Part shown: positions 15,001 through 23,793 of the stretch, piece after piece
Position numbering within the stretch: the first letter of the stretch is position 1
Layout of the letters: each line of letters opens with the position of its first letter
NCBI GenBank assembly: GCA_036768485.1
Contig: JAVLUZ010000229.1
Coordinates: forward strand, 186,001-250,000
Direction of reading: 5' to 3'
DNA from: Mermis nigrescens
Lineage: Eukaryota > Nematoda > Enoplea > Mermithida > Mermithidae
DNA: 64,000 nt
Notes under the pieces: generated by a model
Databases searched by the model: none
Told to the model about the DNA's origin: nothing
Seen by the model: only the letters and a program-made list of their open reading frames with translations
Made by a program: the position numbers and the translations under genes

Positions 15001-18000
15001 CCCATGGCCGAACGCATGCCTTTGTGACAAATAAGTTGTCAAATTGAAGGAGTCGTATGTAGTGAAAATTTAATCAATTAAATTCTATTTATTTATTATT
15101 TATCATTAGGTATTTAATTTATGATATTTATTAATTCAATCAATTTTGAGATCCAACTAATTTGAATATTTTATTAATTTTGGATTACACGGATCAGATT
15201 AGGGCCGAAAATTAAAATTCCAGTAACGAAAATTAGTGATTCTCAAAGAGAATATTTAGGTAGCTCTATCATTTTTTGTAAGTTGGCCGAAAACTTTATG
15301 GATCAGTACTAGCAAAAGAAAAAATATCGTATGAAAAAAGTCCTTGGTCTCAACAGATTTTATGTGATTTCGAAATTATCCCCTAAAGACAGGCGTGCAA
15401 CGGCTGGAAATTTTTTGGAGGGGGTAGCCGAGCTGGCCATTTAAGTAAGTAATTTCAAATTGCGGCCGAAAATGAAACAAACACCTAAACAAGACCTAAA
15501 ACACATAATTCTGCCAAAAAATCCGGAAGGTACGGGGGCAAATATCTCTTCGAGGGAATGAGGAGACGACTTTGGGTGAGGATCATAGGTGCCCGGCACC
15601 AAAATTCTGGGGAGGGCTGCAATATTTTTCAAAGGTCAAAAAATAGCCTCAAAAATGGAAATATGGCGAAAAAACACCAGTTTTCAACGTTTCTCATCGA
15701 GCACTATCCATTGGCAACAAAAAATTGCGAGAAAAAACAAATAAATCTTCAAAAATTTTATTCTGGGGAGGGGGTATTTTAGTTTCTGGGGAGGGGGGTT
15801 ATTTTGGTTTCTGAGGGAGGGTATTTTGGTTTCTCGGGGGGGCATACACCCAACCCCCACGCCCAGAGTGAGAAGGGGATGCCCACTCTCCTGTTACACG
15901 CGCGTCTAAAGGTGAATTTGATTAGTAGTAATGCAACGCCGGATTAATAAATAAATTTCCTGTCGAATGATAAATTACATAAGAAATAGTTAGCGATTAT
16001 CGCAAAATAATAAATGGTGTCCATTTTTGGCACATGCATTTACACTTAAATGCAAAGATTGTAAACCTACCGGCTGTTCCAAACGAAAGCCGCCCGATCA
16101 TGCATTTACGAAGCTTCTCATATTGCTCAGCTTCAACGAGTGCTTTAACTTCATTCCTCGTCGTTTCATTCTGAGCAATCATGCAAATCGCATAAATGCT
16201 AGCATTGTTTTTTGTCCAAAAAATAAGCTGCTACGAAAAGCAATTTTTTGATTTTCATTGATTTTTTAATTGTTTTTGCTTTCATGTTCGCATTCTTAAA
16301 AAGAATGCTTATTTTTACATTGTACGTTGCGAGTTGAAACGGTCATGGAAGAGGTATGTACCTTCTTTAATCACTTGCGCCGCTAAATTTTGTTTAATTG
16401 TATCAACTCCACGAGTGGATAATTTTGTTGGAAAAAATTATTAGCAAATTCCTTACCTAGAAAAAATATTGGACAGTTAAAAAAATAATTTTAAAAATAT
16501 AAATAAAAATAAGAAACTAGAGCAAAAAGTATTTTCGCATCCCTAATTCCATATAGAATGTTGGGTCATGTTTGTAAGAAGTCACACATTACGCAAGGGC
16601 TAAAAAACCTGTAACATTGTTGAGTTGACTAAAATTTGCACAGGCACATAGCTGACCGTCCTATTTTGGAAGGGCCAACACCAATTTTGAGGACTGAGCC
16701 CAAAAAGGCCAAAAATAGCACAAAATAACGTTACAAAAGTCCAATTTTTCGATTTTTCTGAATTTTGAAAGGGGTCCGGAACCCCCATTCAGTGATCGAC
16801 CGGGTACCCGGGCCCGGACCGGGCCCGGCCAGTCATAGCAGGCCCGGGCCCGGCTGAAAACCACCGACCTCAACCGGGCCTCAAATAATTATCGTTAATA
16901 TTTTAGGCGTTTACTATTTCAGCTGTTGTCCGTATTTCTTATGAATTTGCTAGCCTGTGATTCTATTTAAATCCGTTTGCCTTACTTCTGCCCACCTGCT
17001 CATTATCATATACTTGTCAACTTCATATGTGCATTCATCTTCTATACAACGCTTCAATCAGAGGCGTAGCCGGGATTTTGGTTCGGGGCGGGGCATAGAC
17101 AAAAAATTTTTTAAGACATTAATTTTGCATTGAATGTTAGTAACGTTATGTACCTATAATAAAACTGAGTTTTTCAACCTTTAGTAGTGTAGGCTAGCTA
17201 ATTTATGGGTTTCTGACAATCAGAAATACAAAAATGTTAATCAGCACGAAACGCCGGAAATTTTGAAATTTTTACTGTTCTTTATGTAGAATTTACGGCC
17301 TTTAATTGACAAACAGTTCGGAAATCATAAGAGGCGCAAAGCACCAAGGAATTTAGTAATCTTTTACTGTCCTTAACATTTTGTAGCCTGTGAATACTAA
17401 TATTCTGTGATATTTTGGCTGATTTAGGCTATTAAACGCAATGCTGAAGCTTTACAAAAAGAAAGAACAATATCCAGCAGCGCCATGCGCCGGAAAATTT
17501 TGACGTTTTAGCCCTTTAAACACAGTTTATACCGCTTAAATCATACAGAACAGACAAATTAATTTCGGCGAACCCTTTTTCCTTTTGGTCCTCCCAAAAA
17601 TCTCGCTGCACATGTACAACGAGATTTTACGGCGGAGGGGGGCTGGGGTGGCGCGCTCAATCGCCCCCTCGAAAATTTTGTAAAAAAAGCACTTTAATGT
17701 TAAATACTATCGCTTAAATTTTCGCAAAATCGGCCAAATCTCTGTTCTAAATTAAGTCCAAAACACTTAAAATTGATGAAGTCCTATATTGTACAAGATT
17801 TCTGAGCTGAAATGCGCTTTTCGACCTCTGCTAAGTATAAAGCGCAGCAAAGGGTGCTGCCAATAAGATATAAAAAAGATGTATCAACGACAATTTTGTT
17901 CTTATCGTTTTCAGGCCCATTTGTGGCCTTCTTATTAACAACATATAATTCAGAAAACAGAAAAAGTGCAAAAACATAAGAAAATTTGGCCATTCCTTTC

Positions 18001-19032
18001 ATTTAAAATAGGATTATGTGTCCTGTCCTTGTAAAGAAAGACAAACAAAGCAAAGAATAGACAAACTGGTACGCAATCATTTTCGAACATTTACTGTTAT
18101 GCTCAACAAGCATGCGCAGTTTCATTCAACGAACAAATAGAGCAATAAATCACTAAAGTGATGTGAATTGATCGATTATTGTAGCTAATTTAAGCTTTTG
18201 AACTCATTGGATCTATAGAACAATAAATATAATAAGGACTCGGCGCGAAGCGCCGAAAATTTTGACGTTTTCGCCTTTTTGAACTCAATTTTCTGGACAT
18301 ATTATTACACTCGAAAAATCAACAAAATTTCTGAAAAATTTGGGGGGCATGTGCCCCCAATGCCCCTGGCTACGCCTATGGCTTCAATACGTGTCCTTTC
18401 CTATACACTACACAATTTCAATTGACGTCAATGTACGCTATAGTTTGAGTTCTAAAATCCAAACAGCATATCTTCTATCCGACCATATCATAGTCGCTGT
18501 TATGTCTAATGCATAAATTTAATGCTCAATTTCCTTTAAATATCTACATGAAACCTTGTGCTTTTTCAAACCGTGTTTAGTTGCACGTGCATTTTAATAA
18601 TAGAATTGCGCGCTATTGTATTAAAAACTTTGTTCTTGCTTGAATAATGCTACCAAAATCTTTGCTAAGTACTTAATTTATTTTTAGAAAGATTGAATAA
18701 TTATTAGAGCTTAGAATTCAAAAATCTTTTTGATACAGCAGTAAGCCTTGCGATTGACAAATAACAAATGTAAAATCGGTCTAAATATGTATCTTATGCA
18801 TAACATTATGTTGGAAGCAAGGCATGTTGTTAGTATGTAAGCCCGGGCCCGGGCCCGGTATTTTTGAGCCCGGTCGATCACTGCCCCCATTCCCCCAGAG
18901 CTACGTGCCTGCATTTGCAGCGTAAATACATTGACTCAGCAAGAATAAGCGACTGCAAAAGTCGACGATACTCACTTTGTCCCATTCGAACCAATGGCCA
19001 ATCAATTGATCAAGATCATCATTAGCTGGCAT
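1..19032 (-). CDS. PGM2: PGM2-like phosphoglucomutase/phosphopentomutase, partial multi-exon gene
   Basis: Members of this family interconvert ribose/deoxyribose or glucose 1- and 5/6-phosphates in the cytosol through a phosphoserine. Eight coding exons were assembled by similarity and splice phase: 18976-19032, 16071-16170, 14857-15019, 13108-13192, 8776-8859, 4405-4580, 2740-2869 and 1448-1513. In order they give the N-terminal WFEWDKN motif, [28 protein letters not shown], the catalytic loop [20 protein letters not shown]...ENLAPWP, TPVHGVG and [15 protein letters not shown]. This is the expected order and spacing of eukaryotic PGM2. All neighbouring phases agree except that the VYW-NG-Q segment expected between exons 5 and 6 is missing and probably lies in a phase 0-0 microexon of about 25-30 nt. 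The sugar-binding and DPDADR metal-loop exons are beyond the left edge. Introns are full of small transposons. PGM2L1-type activity cannot be excluded. Confidence 0.9.
119..563. mobile_element. hAT-like MITE, TTTGTACA family
   Basis: Termini CACGGTTTTTTTGTATTCGG and GTACAAAAAAAACACAG are flanked by TATGTACC / TATGTATC (7 of 8). It contains the palindrome TTTGTACATGTACAAA and the hairpin core near 244 and 341. Same family as 46326-46775 (perfect duplication) and copies near 55.0 and 58.4 kb. Confidence 0.75.
564..776. other. Repeat remnant
   Basis: G-rich stretch (GGGGTTGGAGGGGGTAAAAA) resembling one end of the CAGCATGGGAATTC family; no second end seen. No coding potential recognised. Confidence 0.4.
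777..1277. mobile_element. hAT-like MITE, CATAGG/GCACAAGG family
   Basis: Perfect 8-bp duplication TTGTACGC at 769-776 and 1278-1285. It contains GGCGCGAAGCGCCGG at 1020 followed by AAAAATTTTGACG, and an AT-only expansion at 1150-1235 near one end. Other copies at 7599-8020, 47358-50916 and about 53120-53529. Confidence 0.85.
1448..1513 (-). CDS. PGM2: PGM2 exon 8
   Basis: 22 codons between acceptor GATTCAG and donor GTAAGA, phase 0-0: [20 protein letters not shown], matching the very conserved DPDPEFPTVKYPNPEEGKG of PGM2. Following exons must lie left of position 1, since 1-1447 holds only repeats and unrecognised intron sequence. Confidence 0.93.
1627..2290. mobile_element. Foldback element, TA target duplication
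   Basis: Long inverted repeat: arms about 1627-1902 and 2014-2290, termini CAGTGATTGCCATGAAAGAT, flanked by TA on both sides, as in Tc1/mariner-type non-autonomous elements. A second, shorter member is at 40262-40646. No ORF inside. Confidence 0.85.
2293..2739. other. AT-rich intron sequence
   Basis: PGM2 intron between exons 7 and 8; very AT-rich, no repeat unit, RNA gene or coding segment recognised. Confidence 0.6.
2740..2869 (-). CDS. PGM2: PGM2 exon 7
   Basis: Acceptor TTATTCAG, phase 2 in and 0 out, donor [25 protein letters not shown] and onward to LVFVQDQ aligns with the family KFVHTSVHGVGHSFV segment. Confidence 0.92.
2870..3465. other. AT-rich intron sequence
   Basis: PGM2 intron; no recognisable element. 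The 76-codon minus ORF at 3095-3325 is low-complexity and not credible. Confidence 0.6.
3466..4069. repeat. 67-bp minisatellite, about 9 copies
   Basis: Unit CCATCAATTTTTAGCCGAAA...CCTAAAAATGGCC...TTTTTTGCCAAAA repeats at about 67-bp spacing (3469, 3536, 3602, 3670, 3727, 3795, 3862, 3929, 3996); the fifth unit is about 10 bp short. Copies are close in sequence, suggesting recent amplification. It lies in a PGM2 intron. Confidence 0.9.
4405..4580 (-). CDS. PGM2: PGM2 exon 6 (acceptor uncertain)
   Basis: The peptide [20 protein letters not shown] and onward to [12 protein letters not shown] matches the ISPHDKGI...ENLEPWP...F.DLKKYC segment of PGM2. Donor GTAATC gives phase 2, agreeing with the next exon. 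The likely acceptor is AAAAAAG before GTA (phase 0), but it has a poor pyrimidine tract, and a repeat begins about 30 bp upstream at 4611, so the exact 5' boundary is uncertain. Confidence 0.85.
4611..5372. repeat. Hairpin-family repeat region
   Basis: GGGGGAGGGTAAATTCCGGGG near 4613 looks like one end of the CAGCATGGG family. From about 4910 to 5372 there is a copy of the family also at 14393 and 19250 (shared CCATAGATTCCTCAAACTCG end, CATCCTATATAG-like middle, TCGGCGCGAAGCGC at 5215, terminal CCTATGGGAATGTATGCATG). Target duplications were not resolved. Confidence 0.6.
5798..6241. mobile_element. Foldback element with ~130-bp inverted arms
   Basis: GTATACAATTTACCCCCAGC at 5798 is mirrored by GCTGGGGGGTAAATTGTATA at 6221-6240, and ACCAAACTTTACAAGGAGAT is mirrored near 6170. 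TA flanks both ends. A diverged copy is at 59870-60257. The core holds short ACTTACTTT repeats. Confidence 0.85.
6244..6858. other. AT-rich intron sequence
   Basis: PGM2 intron; no element or coding segment recognised. Confidence 0.5.
6859..7063. mobile_element. Repeat of the GTCGGACGTCC / CCGTTACATG family
   Basis: GGGGGATCTCCCAACCAAAG, then GGAGCCGGAAAATTTTTGAC, then GATCCGTTACATG. Relatives at about 32377, 34442, 34670, 46010, 51500, 52310, 54880 and 57238. A CAGTGGCGGATCC element is inserted at its right end. Confidence 0.65.
7072..7264. mobile_element. hAT-like MITE, CAGTGGCGGATCC family
   Basis: Perfect 8-bp duplication TGCCTGAG (7064-7071, 7265-7272); termini CAGTGGCGGATCCAGGATTT and CTAAATCCGCCCCTG. 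Sister copies at 33775-33963, 56474-56663 and 62152-62324. Confidence 0.92.
7599..8020. mobile_element. hAT-like MITE, CATAGG/GCACAAGG family
   Basis: Perfect duplication GACGATAC at 7591-7598 and 8021-8028. It begins CACACATGCACATAGGGG and ends CCTTGTGCGCCTATG. The hairpin core at 7740 is degenerate (GGCGCTTGCGCC). Confidence 0.92.
8029..8465. other. Intron sequence
   Basis: PGM2 intron, no element recognised. Confidence 0.5.
8466..8632. mobile_element. Degenerate CAGGCACGTAGCTGG-family copy
   Basis: CAGGCATGTGTCTGTGAATG, GGGGGGTTCGGACCCCCC, then GGTGTTGGTCCCCCCAAAAT; ends eroded and no duplication seen. Confidence 0.6.
8776..8859 (-). CDS. PGM2: PGM2 exon 5, catalytic serine loop
   Basis: 28 codons, phase 0-0, acceptor TTTTTTCAG and donor [25 protein letters not shown] carries the TASHNP motif whose Ser is phosphorylated in catalysis. 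All motif residues are intact. Confidence 0.95.
8860..10440. other. Long intron without recognised features
   Basis: PGM2 intron between exons 4 and 5. No repeat family or coding segment was recognised apart from scattered AT runs and a GGCCGGGTGG-type remnant at about 10220-10440. Confidence 0.5.
10500..10900. repeat. Tandem ~100-bp repeat built on the GCGCTTCGCGC hairpin
   Basis: Four units at about 10553, 10653, 10756 and 10858. Each has a GGCGCTTCGCGC-type palindrome followed by GATTCATT, a TATAGTTTTT-like stretch, and TCAAATTTGAGTTAT (or a variant). A related two-unit copy is at 45340-45700, split by another element. Confidence 0.75.
10901..11738. other. AT-rich intron sequence
   Basis: No recognised element except CTCGAGATA-type repeat also present at 5700 and 45850. 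Confidence 0.4.
11739..12598. mobile_element. hAT-like element with GGGGCC-repeat termini
   Basis: Perfect 8-bp duplication CCAGAAAC (11731-11738, 12599-12606). Termini TAGAGCTGTGCCGGGGCC and GGCCCCGGCACAGCTCTA; each end carries 50-90 bp of GGGGCC-type repeats. Six-frame reads of the ends give Arg-Pro or Gly-Arg dipeptide strings, which are not real proteins. The interior has no recognised gene. Confidence 0.93.
12607..13107. other. AT-rich intron sequence
   Basis: Nothing recognised between the GC-ended element and PGM2 exon 4. Confidence 0.5.
13108..13192 (-). CDS. PGM2: PGM2 exon 4
   Basis: Acceptor TTTTTATCTTAG, phase 2 in and 0 out, donor GTAAGT. The peptide [20 protein letters not shown] ends in KIVPTPFV, equivalent to the family segment FSDITPTPFV. 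Confidence 0.92.
13487..13847. mobile_element. hAT-like MITE, CAGCATGGGAATTC family
   Basis: Perfect duplication CGGATGAC (13479-13486, 13848-13855). Starts CAGAGATGCACAGCATGGGA and ends CATCAGATCACGTATG; carries a hairpin core GCACGAAGCGCCG at 13649. This copy defines the family ends used for 31611-31958. Confidence 0.92.
14393..14845. repeat. Hairpin-family element
   Basis: CACACATTCCCATGGGGGGG start, TTTTTCGGCGCTTCGCGCCG at 14530, end near CTGAACTTTCGACTACCC. Same family as about 4910-5372 and 19250-19625. Target duplication not resolved; the right end touches the PGM2 exon 3 donor region. Confidence 0.65.
14857..15019 (-). CDS. PGM2: PGM2 exon 3
   Basis: Acceptor CACAAAG, phase 1 in and 2 out, donor GTGATC. 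It encodes [20 protein letters not shown] followed by [13 protein letters not shown], the substrate-phosphate and hexose-mutase signature region. A hairpin-family repeat (14393 to about 14845) ends a few bases downstream of the donor. Confidence 0.92.
15020..15583. other. Intron sequence
   Basis: PGM2 intron; nothing recognised apart from a short G-rich remnant near 15415. Confidence 0.5.
15584..15870. mobile_element. hAT-like MITE, CATAGGTGGGCAGCACC family
   Basis: CATAGGTGCCCGGCACCAAA start, TTTCTCATCGAGCACTATCC core, CACGCCCAGAGTG end. Flanks GTGAGGAT / AGAAGGGG do not give a clean duplication. Confidence 0.8.
16071..16170 (-). CDS. PGM2: PGM2 exon 2
   Basis: Acceptor TTGCTCAG, then [20 protein letters not shown] and onward to RLSFGTAG, donor GTAGGT, phase 0 to 1. 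It matches the conserved FGTAG loop that precedes GLRAAMG in the family. An ATG just upstream in the same frame (16182) belongs to the intron in this model. Confidence 0.9.
16171..16640. other. Intron sequence
   Basis: PGM2 intron 1; no recognised element. Confidence 0.5.
16790..18883. mobile_element. Middle hAT-like element with CCCGGG-rich ends
   Basis: Termini CAGTGATCGACCGGGTACCC and GAGCCCGGTCGATCACTG; perfect 8-bp duplication CCCCCATT (16782-16789, 18884-18891). Itself interrupted at 17059-18380. No transposase ORF found. Confidence 0.93.
17059..18380. mobile_element. Inner hAT-like element, CATAGGCGTAGCC family
   Basis: Termini CAGAGGCGTAGCCGGGATTT and CCTGGCTACGCCTATG; perfect duplication GCTTCAAT (17051-17058, 18381-18388). 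Contains several degenerate hairpin cores (17240, 17335, 17478, 18240). A shorter relative lies at 23386-23793. Confidence 0.93.
18976..19032 (-). CDS. PGM2: PGM2 exon 1 with start codon
   Basis: ATG at 19032-19030 opens 19 codons ending in HWFEWDK, then a GTGAGT donor (phase 0). PGM2 proteins have QWLRWDK at this point, followed by N, which begins the next exon. The short leader before the Trp motif is close to the usual length, which supports this start. Confidence 0.88.
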
Positions 19033-19250
19033 GTAGGAACTTTTAGCTTTGTAGGATATATTAGTTGTATCGCGAATAATGTTTTATTAAAAACTGAAAA
19101 AGTATCAAAACTAGCTGAATGTGCAAATAATTATTTACTACCGATTATAACGGCTGTCTGCAAAAAGAGAGCTCTATACTATACAGCGGGTAAGACCGTT
19201 TGAGATACGGCATCATTAAAGGCAAGGTACCTCCATTTTTGGACTCGGAC
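19033..19250 (-). promoter_or_regulatory. Region upstream of the PGM2 start codon
   Basis: On the minus strand two good 3' splice sites precede the ATG: CTCTCTTTTTGCAG (about 19155) and TACTTTTTCAG (about 19097). They could join a 5' UTR exon or receive a trans-spliced leader; no leader or promoter can be identified from sequence alone. Confidence 0.4.
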
Positions 19251-19625
19251 AAAATTGTAATTCAATAAAGCATAGTTTCCCAAGGCCAAAAGCTCAGGGG
19301 GGGGTGAAATCTCATAATTTGGAACCACTACATTTAAAGTTCTAACCTTTTTTTGCAGGTCAAATATGAAAAGTGGCTAAAACATCCTATATAGGATGTT
19401 TTAATGTCAAAAACTGCAGTTTCTACATTTTGTCCTTTTCTGACTAGTTTCGTCAGTCTAGTAAGTAACAAATATAGAAATTCATCGAAAATTTTGACTT
19501 TTCAGATCATTTTAACTTTATTGTAGGTATTTTGTGGTAAACAAAACAGAAATGTACCAGCCGACGCGAAGCGCTGAAAAATTTTTACCTTCTTCGCTGC
19601 TCTTGTACCCAAAAATCATCGTCTT
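19251..19625. repeat. Hairpin-family element
   Basis: Copy of the family at 4910 and 14393: GGGGGGTGAAATCTCATAAT, CATCCTATATAGGATG palindrome, CGACGCGAAGCGCTGAAAAA, TTGTACCCAAAAATCATC. Right end truncated against the LINE. Confidence 0.65.
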
Positions 19626-19729
19626 TGTCTAATTTAGAACGATCTTCCACGATATATTCGAAATTTTTCAAATGCTGAGACATTTAAGAGAAATTTGAAA
19701 AAGGTTGATTTGAAGAAGAAAGAAAGAAA

Positions 19730-21945
19730 TTTTATTACTAATAAACCAAAGTGATAAAATACAGAATGACAAGTTACATAATAGATACAAACAAATTAGT
19801 AACGGGACATGCGAGTTAATGGAATGACAATCTAGATCTACGCGCGCCCCAATCTAGATCAATCTAGATCAATCAAAGTTTACTAACCTGGATTTAAATA
19901 TGTTTAGGTTAGGGGAAGATGCAACGAAGTCGGAAGATCGTTGCAAAGTGCGATGTATTTGTAAAAGGAATCAAACTTTTCTAAATTATAATGTCACATG
20001 TATAACTAGTTAAAATCTATCAATGCTGCGGGTAATATAATGATTGAATACAAAAAAATCATCAGCTTTTAAACATGATTTATGACAAATTATTTGATAC
20101 ATCATACACAGGCAAATCTGCAAGCGTCTTAATTCAAGTCTGCGCAATTCAAGTAGTATTAGACGATCCTCATAAATAAGAATATTATTATAACCAAAAA
20201 TATATTTAGTGAATCTTCGTTGAACAGCTTCCAGTTGATCTATATCACTAAGATAAGAGGGGTTCCATACACTGCGACAGTACTCTAATAAAGGTCTACA
20301 TAACATAACAAATATGAGCTTTAACGAGGTTACATTTATCACGCGAAAAAAATGATTTGCGTATTAAAATGCATCTAAGGAAAGCTTTTTTATCGAAGAA
20401 TTATAATGTTCCTTGAATTTTAAAACTTTTAGAAATCAAAACTCCAAAATCACGGACAAATAGTTTATCACTTAAAATAATTTTCCCACTTAGTCTACAA
20501 ATAACTTTTTGATTATTTCAACCCAGATAGAGAACTTGACTTTTGGTTCGTGAAATAGGTAAATCCCATGTGATTGCCCAGTCAAGAATCTTATCTAAAT
20601 CAGACTGTGATAATCTATAGTTACGACTAATATTGAAAATTTTGATATCATCAGCGAACATATATATATAAACCGTACTATAAATATTATCACATATATT
20701 ATTTATAAAAATCGAAAAGAGCGTAGGTCCATGGACACTTCCTTGGACGACACCGCTAGTGACAGGCACGTAATCTGTAAAAGAGTTGATTAACGCGAAC
20801 ACATTGAGAACGATTAAACAAATAGGCCCTTAACCATGCATACAAATTACCCTTTATTCCATATCCGTTTAACTTAATAAGAAGTTTTTCACTATTTACT
20901 TTATCAAATGCTGTAGAAAACTCTAAATATATTATATCATCAGTTTCTTTTTTAGCTAACGACTGAATCCATGAAAATTTACACTTTAACAATTGTGTTT
21001 CACAAGATTTATTCTTTTGAAAACCAGTTTGAAAAGGAGATGTTAGTTTATTAACCTTAAGAAAGTTTAACAATTGACTATTAATAATTCTTTTCATAAA
21101 TTTTGGCAATAGAACAACAAAGAGAAACGGGCCTGTAATTATCGACTAATGCTGGATCCCCCTTTCTCAAACTAGGAATAACATGTGCCATGCCATGCTC
21201 AAAGCTCGGGAATATTTCTAGACAGAAAAGATACATTAAAAATACTAACTAACGGCTTTACCATTTGAAACGACAATTTTTTAATAAAAAGATTGCAAAT
21301 GCCGCCTGGGCCGACTGCAGTTGAATTATTCAGATGCAAATGGCTTTAAACACGCAATTCTCACTAAAAATGACGTCAGGAAGCGAAAAATCACAGCACT
21401 TCTGAAAGAGAAAATTCGCGTTAGTAATGTCACTAGAAAACACAGAAGCGAAATAATCATTAAAAATATTAGCCTTGCATATTAGATCGGTTATAACATT
21501 ATTATCAGGAAATGTTAGAGGAGGAATTTCACTGCGGCTTTTGAACCTAAGCTTTTGGATTATTATTCTTACGCAATTTATTTTCTTGAGAAGATAAATA
21601 ATATTGAATAGTTCTACGTAAAGCTTTACAATATTTTTGATATTTAGCTTTAGTTTCTGGAGTATTACACCTTCTATACTTATCCCATAGAGTACGTTTT
21701 TTAAGTAATAATTTATGTAAGCTTTTAGGGAATTTAAATTTTGATTTAGTTCTAGAAGTAGGTACAAAACTAAGAAAAATAAAATTTAAAATACTTTAAA
21801 AAAATTATACATATAATTAATTGTTGAGCATGTAGAGAAAATATCAGGACATGAAACAGAGGATAAAAAGTAGCAATACTATCATAGTCCGCTTTATAAA
21901 CTTTAAGCAACCAATTTAGCTTTTTACCGAAAAAATCATGTGAAT
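19730..21945 (-). mobile_element. CR1/L2-like LINE fragment, degenerate
   Basis: Broken minus-strand frames read, in order, the end of the endonuclease region (LFHVLIFSLH near 21840), YRPVSL-like sequence, SPFQTGFQKNKSCETQLL, IIYLEFSTAFDKV, GVVQGSVHGPTLFSIFINN, YMFADDIKIFN (catalytic FADD) and the thumb region RPLLEYCRSVWNPSYL. Many stops and shifts. The 3' end (about 19735) carries AATAAAATTTCTTTCTTTC. A non-LTR reverse transcriptase copy, not active. Confidence 0.85.
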
Positions 21946-23215
21946 CACAGCTACTTTGTTACACTGATTATATTATCAGAAATTTAGGTAATAAAGATAC
22001 AATCGATTCTATTTATTTGGACTTTCAAAAAGCTTTTGATTCCGTTTCAAGTTCAAAGTTAATTTTTTAAATTATTCAAGTATGGGCTGTGTGATAATCT
22101 CATAAAATGGATTCATGATTTTTTGACTAATCGTACTCAGAGTGTTAAGCTTGATAATACAGTCTCAGTACCAGGATATGTACTTAGTGGTGTTCCACAG
22201 GGAGTGTCCTGGGACCTGTTTTATTCTTACTTCACATTAATGATATTACGAACCTTTGCATTAGTGAAAAAACAAAAATTATGCTTTTCGCGGATATTAA
22301 AATATATGCTAAATCAGTGGATTTTTTTCTGTTACAAAATCTCCTTACTGATATTATCAAATGGTCTAAGTTATGGCAATTACCCCTATCAGTATCTAAA
22401 TGTCAAGTCCTTTACTTTGGTCATAATAATCCTCGCTTTGATTATTTTATAAATGATAGAAAACTGCTTCCTACTAATATTGGGGTTCGGGATTTAGGTA
22501 TTACTTTAAATGAAACTTTGAATTTTTCTCCTCATATAAAAAATATAGTCAAAAACGCTTACTTTCGATTATCACTTATTTTTCGATCATTTCAGATTAA
22601 GAATACAGAAGCATTAATTTTAGCTTTCAAGCAATTTATTCGCCCCCTTTTAGAATTTAATACACTTATTTCAAATCCATATCAGAAATATGATACAAAA
22701 AATATAGAAAAAGTTCAAAAATATTTTACCAAACGTATTCTTAAATTTAGTGATATACCATATGAACGTCGGCTTCAGATTTTAGAATTAGACTCCCTGG
22801 AATTTCGTAGAGTTGTTTTTCATTTATCCATGATATATACAATTTTCAATGAATATATACAAATTGATCCTGATGATTTTTTCACACTTACACAGTCATC
22901 TAAAACTCGAGCTGTTAATAGTTTAAAACTTAAAGGTGAAAAATTTCGTTTAGATGTTAAAAATACTCTTTTCCAAATAGAGTCCTATATCTATGGAATT
23001 CTCTCCCAGATGCGATTATTTGTTCTTCTTCGGCAAATATCTTTCAGACCGGGGTTAAAGATTACCTCAAGTCAAAAATTGTGGCTCCAACCAGTATGCT
23101 TTAATGTATCATGGAGCTATTGCAGTCAGTGAAACTAGCGATGATTTTTTATTCTTCGTATTTTGCCGTGTTTATGTGTAGTTTACCTATTTCATTGACT
23201 TACCAATAAAATTTG
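21946..23215 (+). mobile_element. CR1/L2-like LINE fragment, 5'-truncated, opposite orientation
   Basis: Begins inside the reverse transcriptase (SQLLCYTDYI, IYLDFQKAFDSVSSSKL), continues GVPQGSVLGP-like with a shift, MLFADDIKIYAKS, and a longer intact thumb/C-terminal stretch to about 23130, then AATAAAATTTGTATTTGTA. Related to, but clearly diverged from, the adjoining minus-strand copy; they abut head-to-head at about 21945. Confidence 0.85.
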
Positions 23216-23385
23216 TATTTGTACCTATTTGTCTTTATCATAGTAATTTTTTGATGAGGGGCACACGTGAGCGCAATCAGCTGTCTGCCTATGTGTCCAG
23301 GGCATTCCGCGTTTTATATTCTGCTGTCTTTTTTCCTTGCGATATTTCATCCGTGCGTTTATTCGGAATAAAGTATTAGTATTAG

Positions 23386-23793
23386 CATAGGCGTAGCCAG
23401 GATTTTCGCCAGGGGGGATTCCAAAAAAATCTTTTTCGTCTAAAAAAACGCGTAAAAACGCGCGGGGCCGTTGAATAACGTGTTTTTTGGGCTTTTCACA
23501 TCATCCTGCACGATTTAAGCCATTAAAAAATTAAATTATCTCAAAAAATTTTTTATGTTTTTGACGGAAAAAATGCTTCTTATGCGCGCGAAGCGCTAAT
23601 TTTTTTCATTTTCCACCAATAAAACGGAAGAAACTGCCAAATAATAAAATAAACCGGCGCGAAGCACCGAATTTTTCGATTTTTCATCGCAAAACAGCAT
23701 CACGCAACCATATTGCTCACTTTTTGAAAATGTAAAAATTTCCCCAGGGGGGGGGGAATTCCCCCTCCCCCCCCCCCACTGGCTACGCCAGTG
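23386..23793. mobile_element. hAT-like MITE, CATAGGCGTAGCC family
   Basis: CATAGGCGTAGCCAGGATTT start and CCACTGGCTACGCCAGTG end; flanks AGTATTAG / AGTAGGTATTAG suggest a duplication with a small indel. Hairpin cores at 23582 and 23656. Confidence 0.85.

Larger units (their letters stand above)
16641..18911. mobile_element. Outer CAGGCACGTAGCTGG MITE, split by two nested elements
   Basis: Starts CAGGCACATAGCTGACCGTC and ends CCCAGAGCTACGTGCCTG, flanked by AATTTGCA / CATTTGCA (7 of 8). Interrupted after ...AACCCCCATT by the 16790-18883 element. Without the insertions it would be about 170 bp, like its sister copies. Confidence 0.9.
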
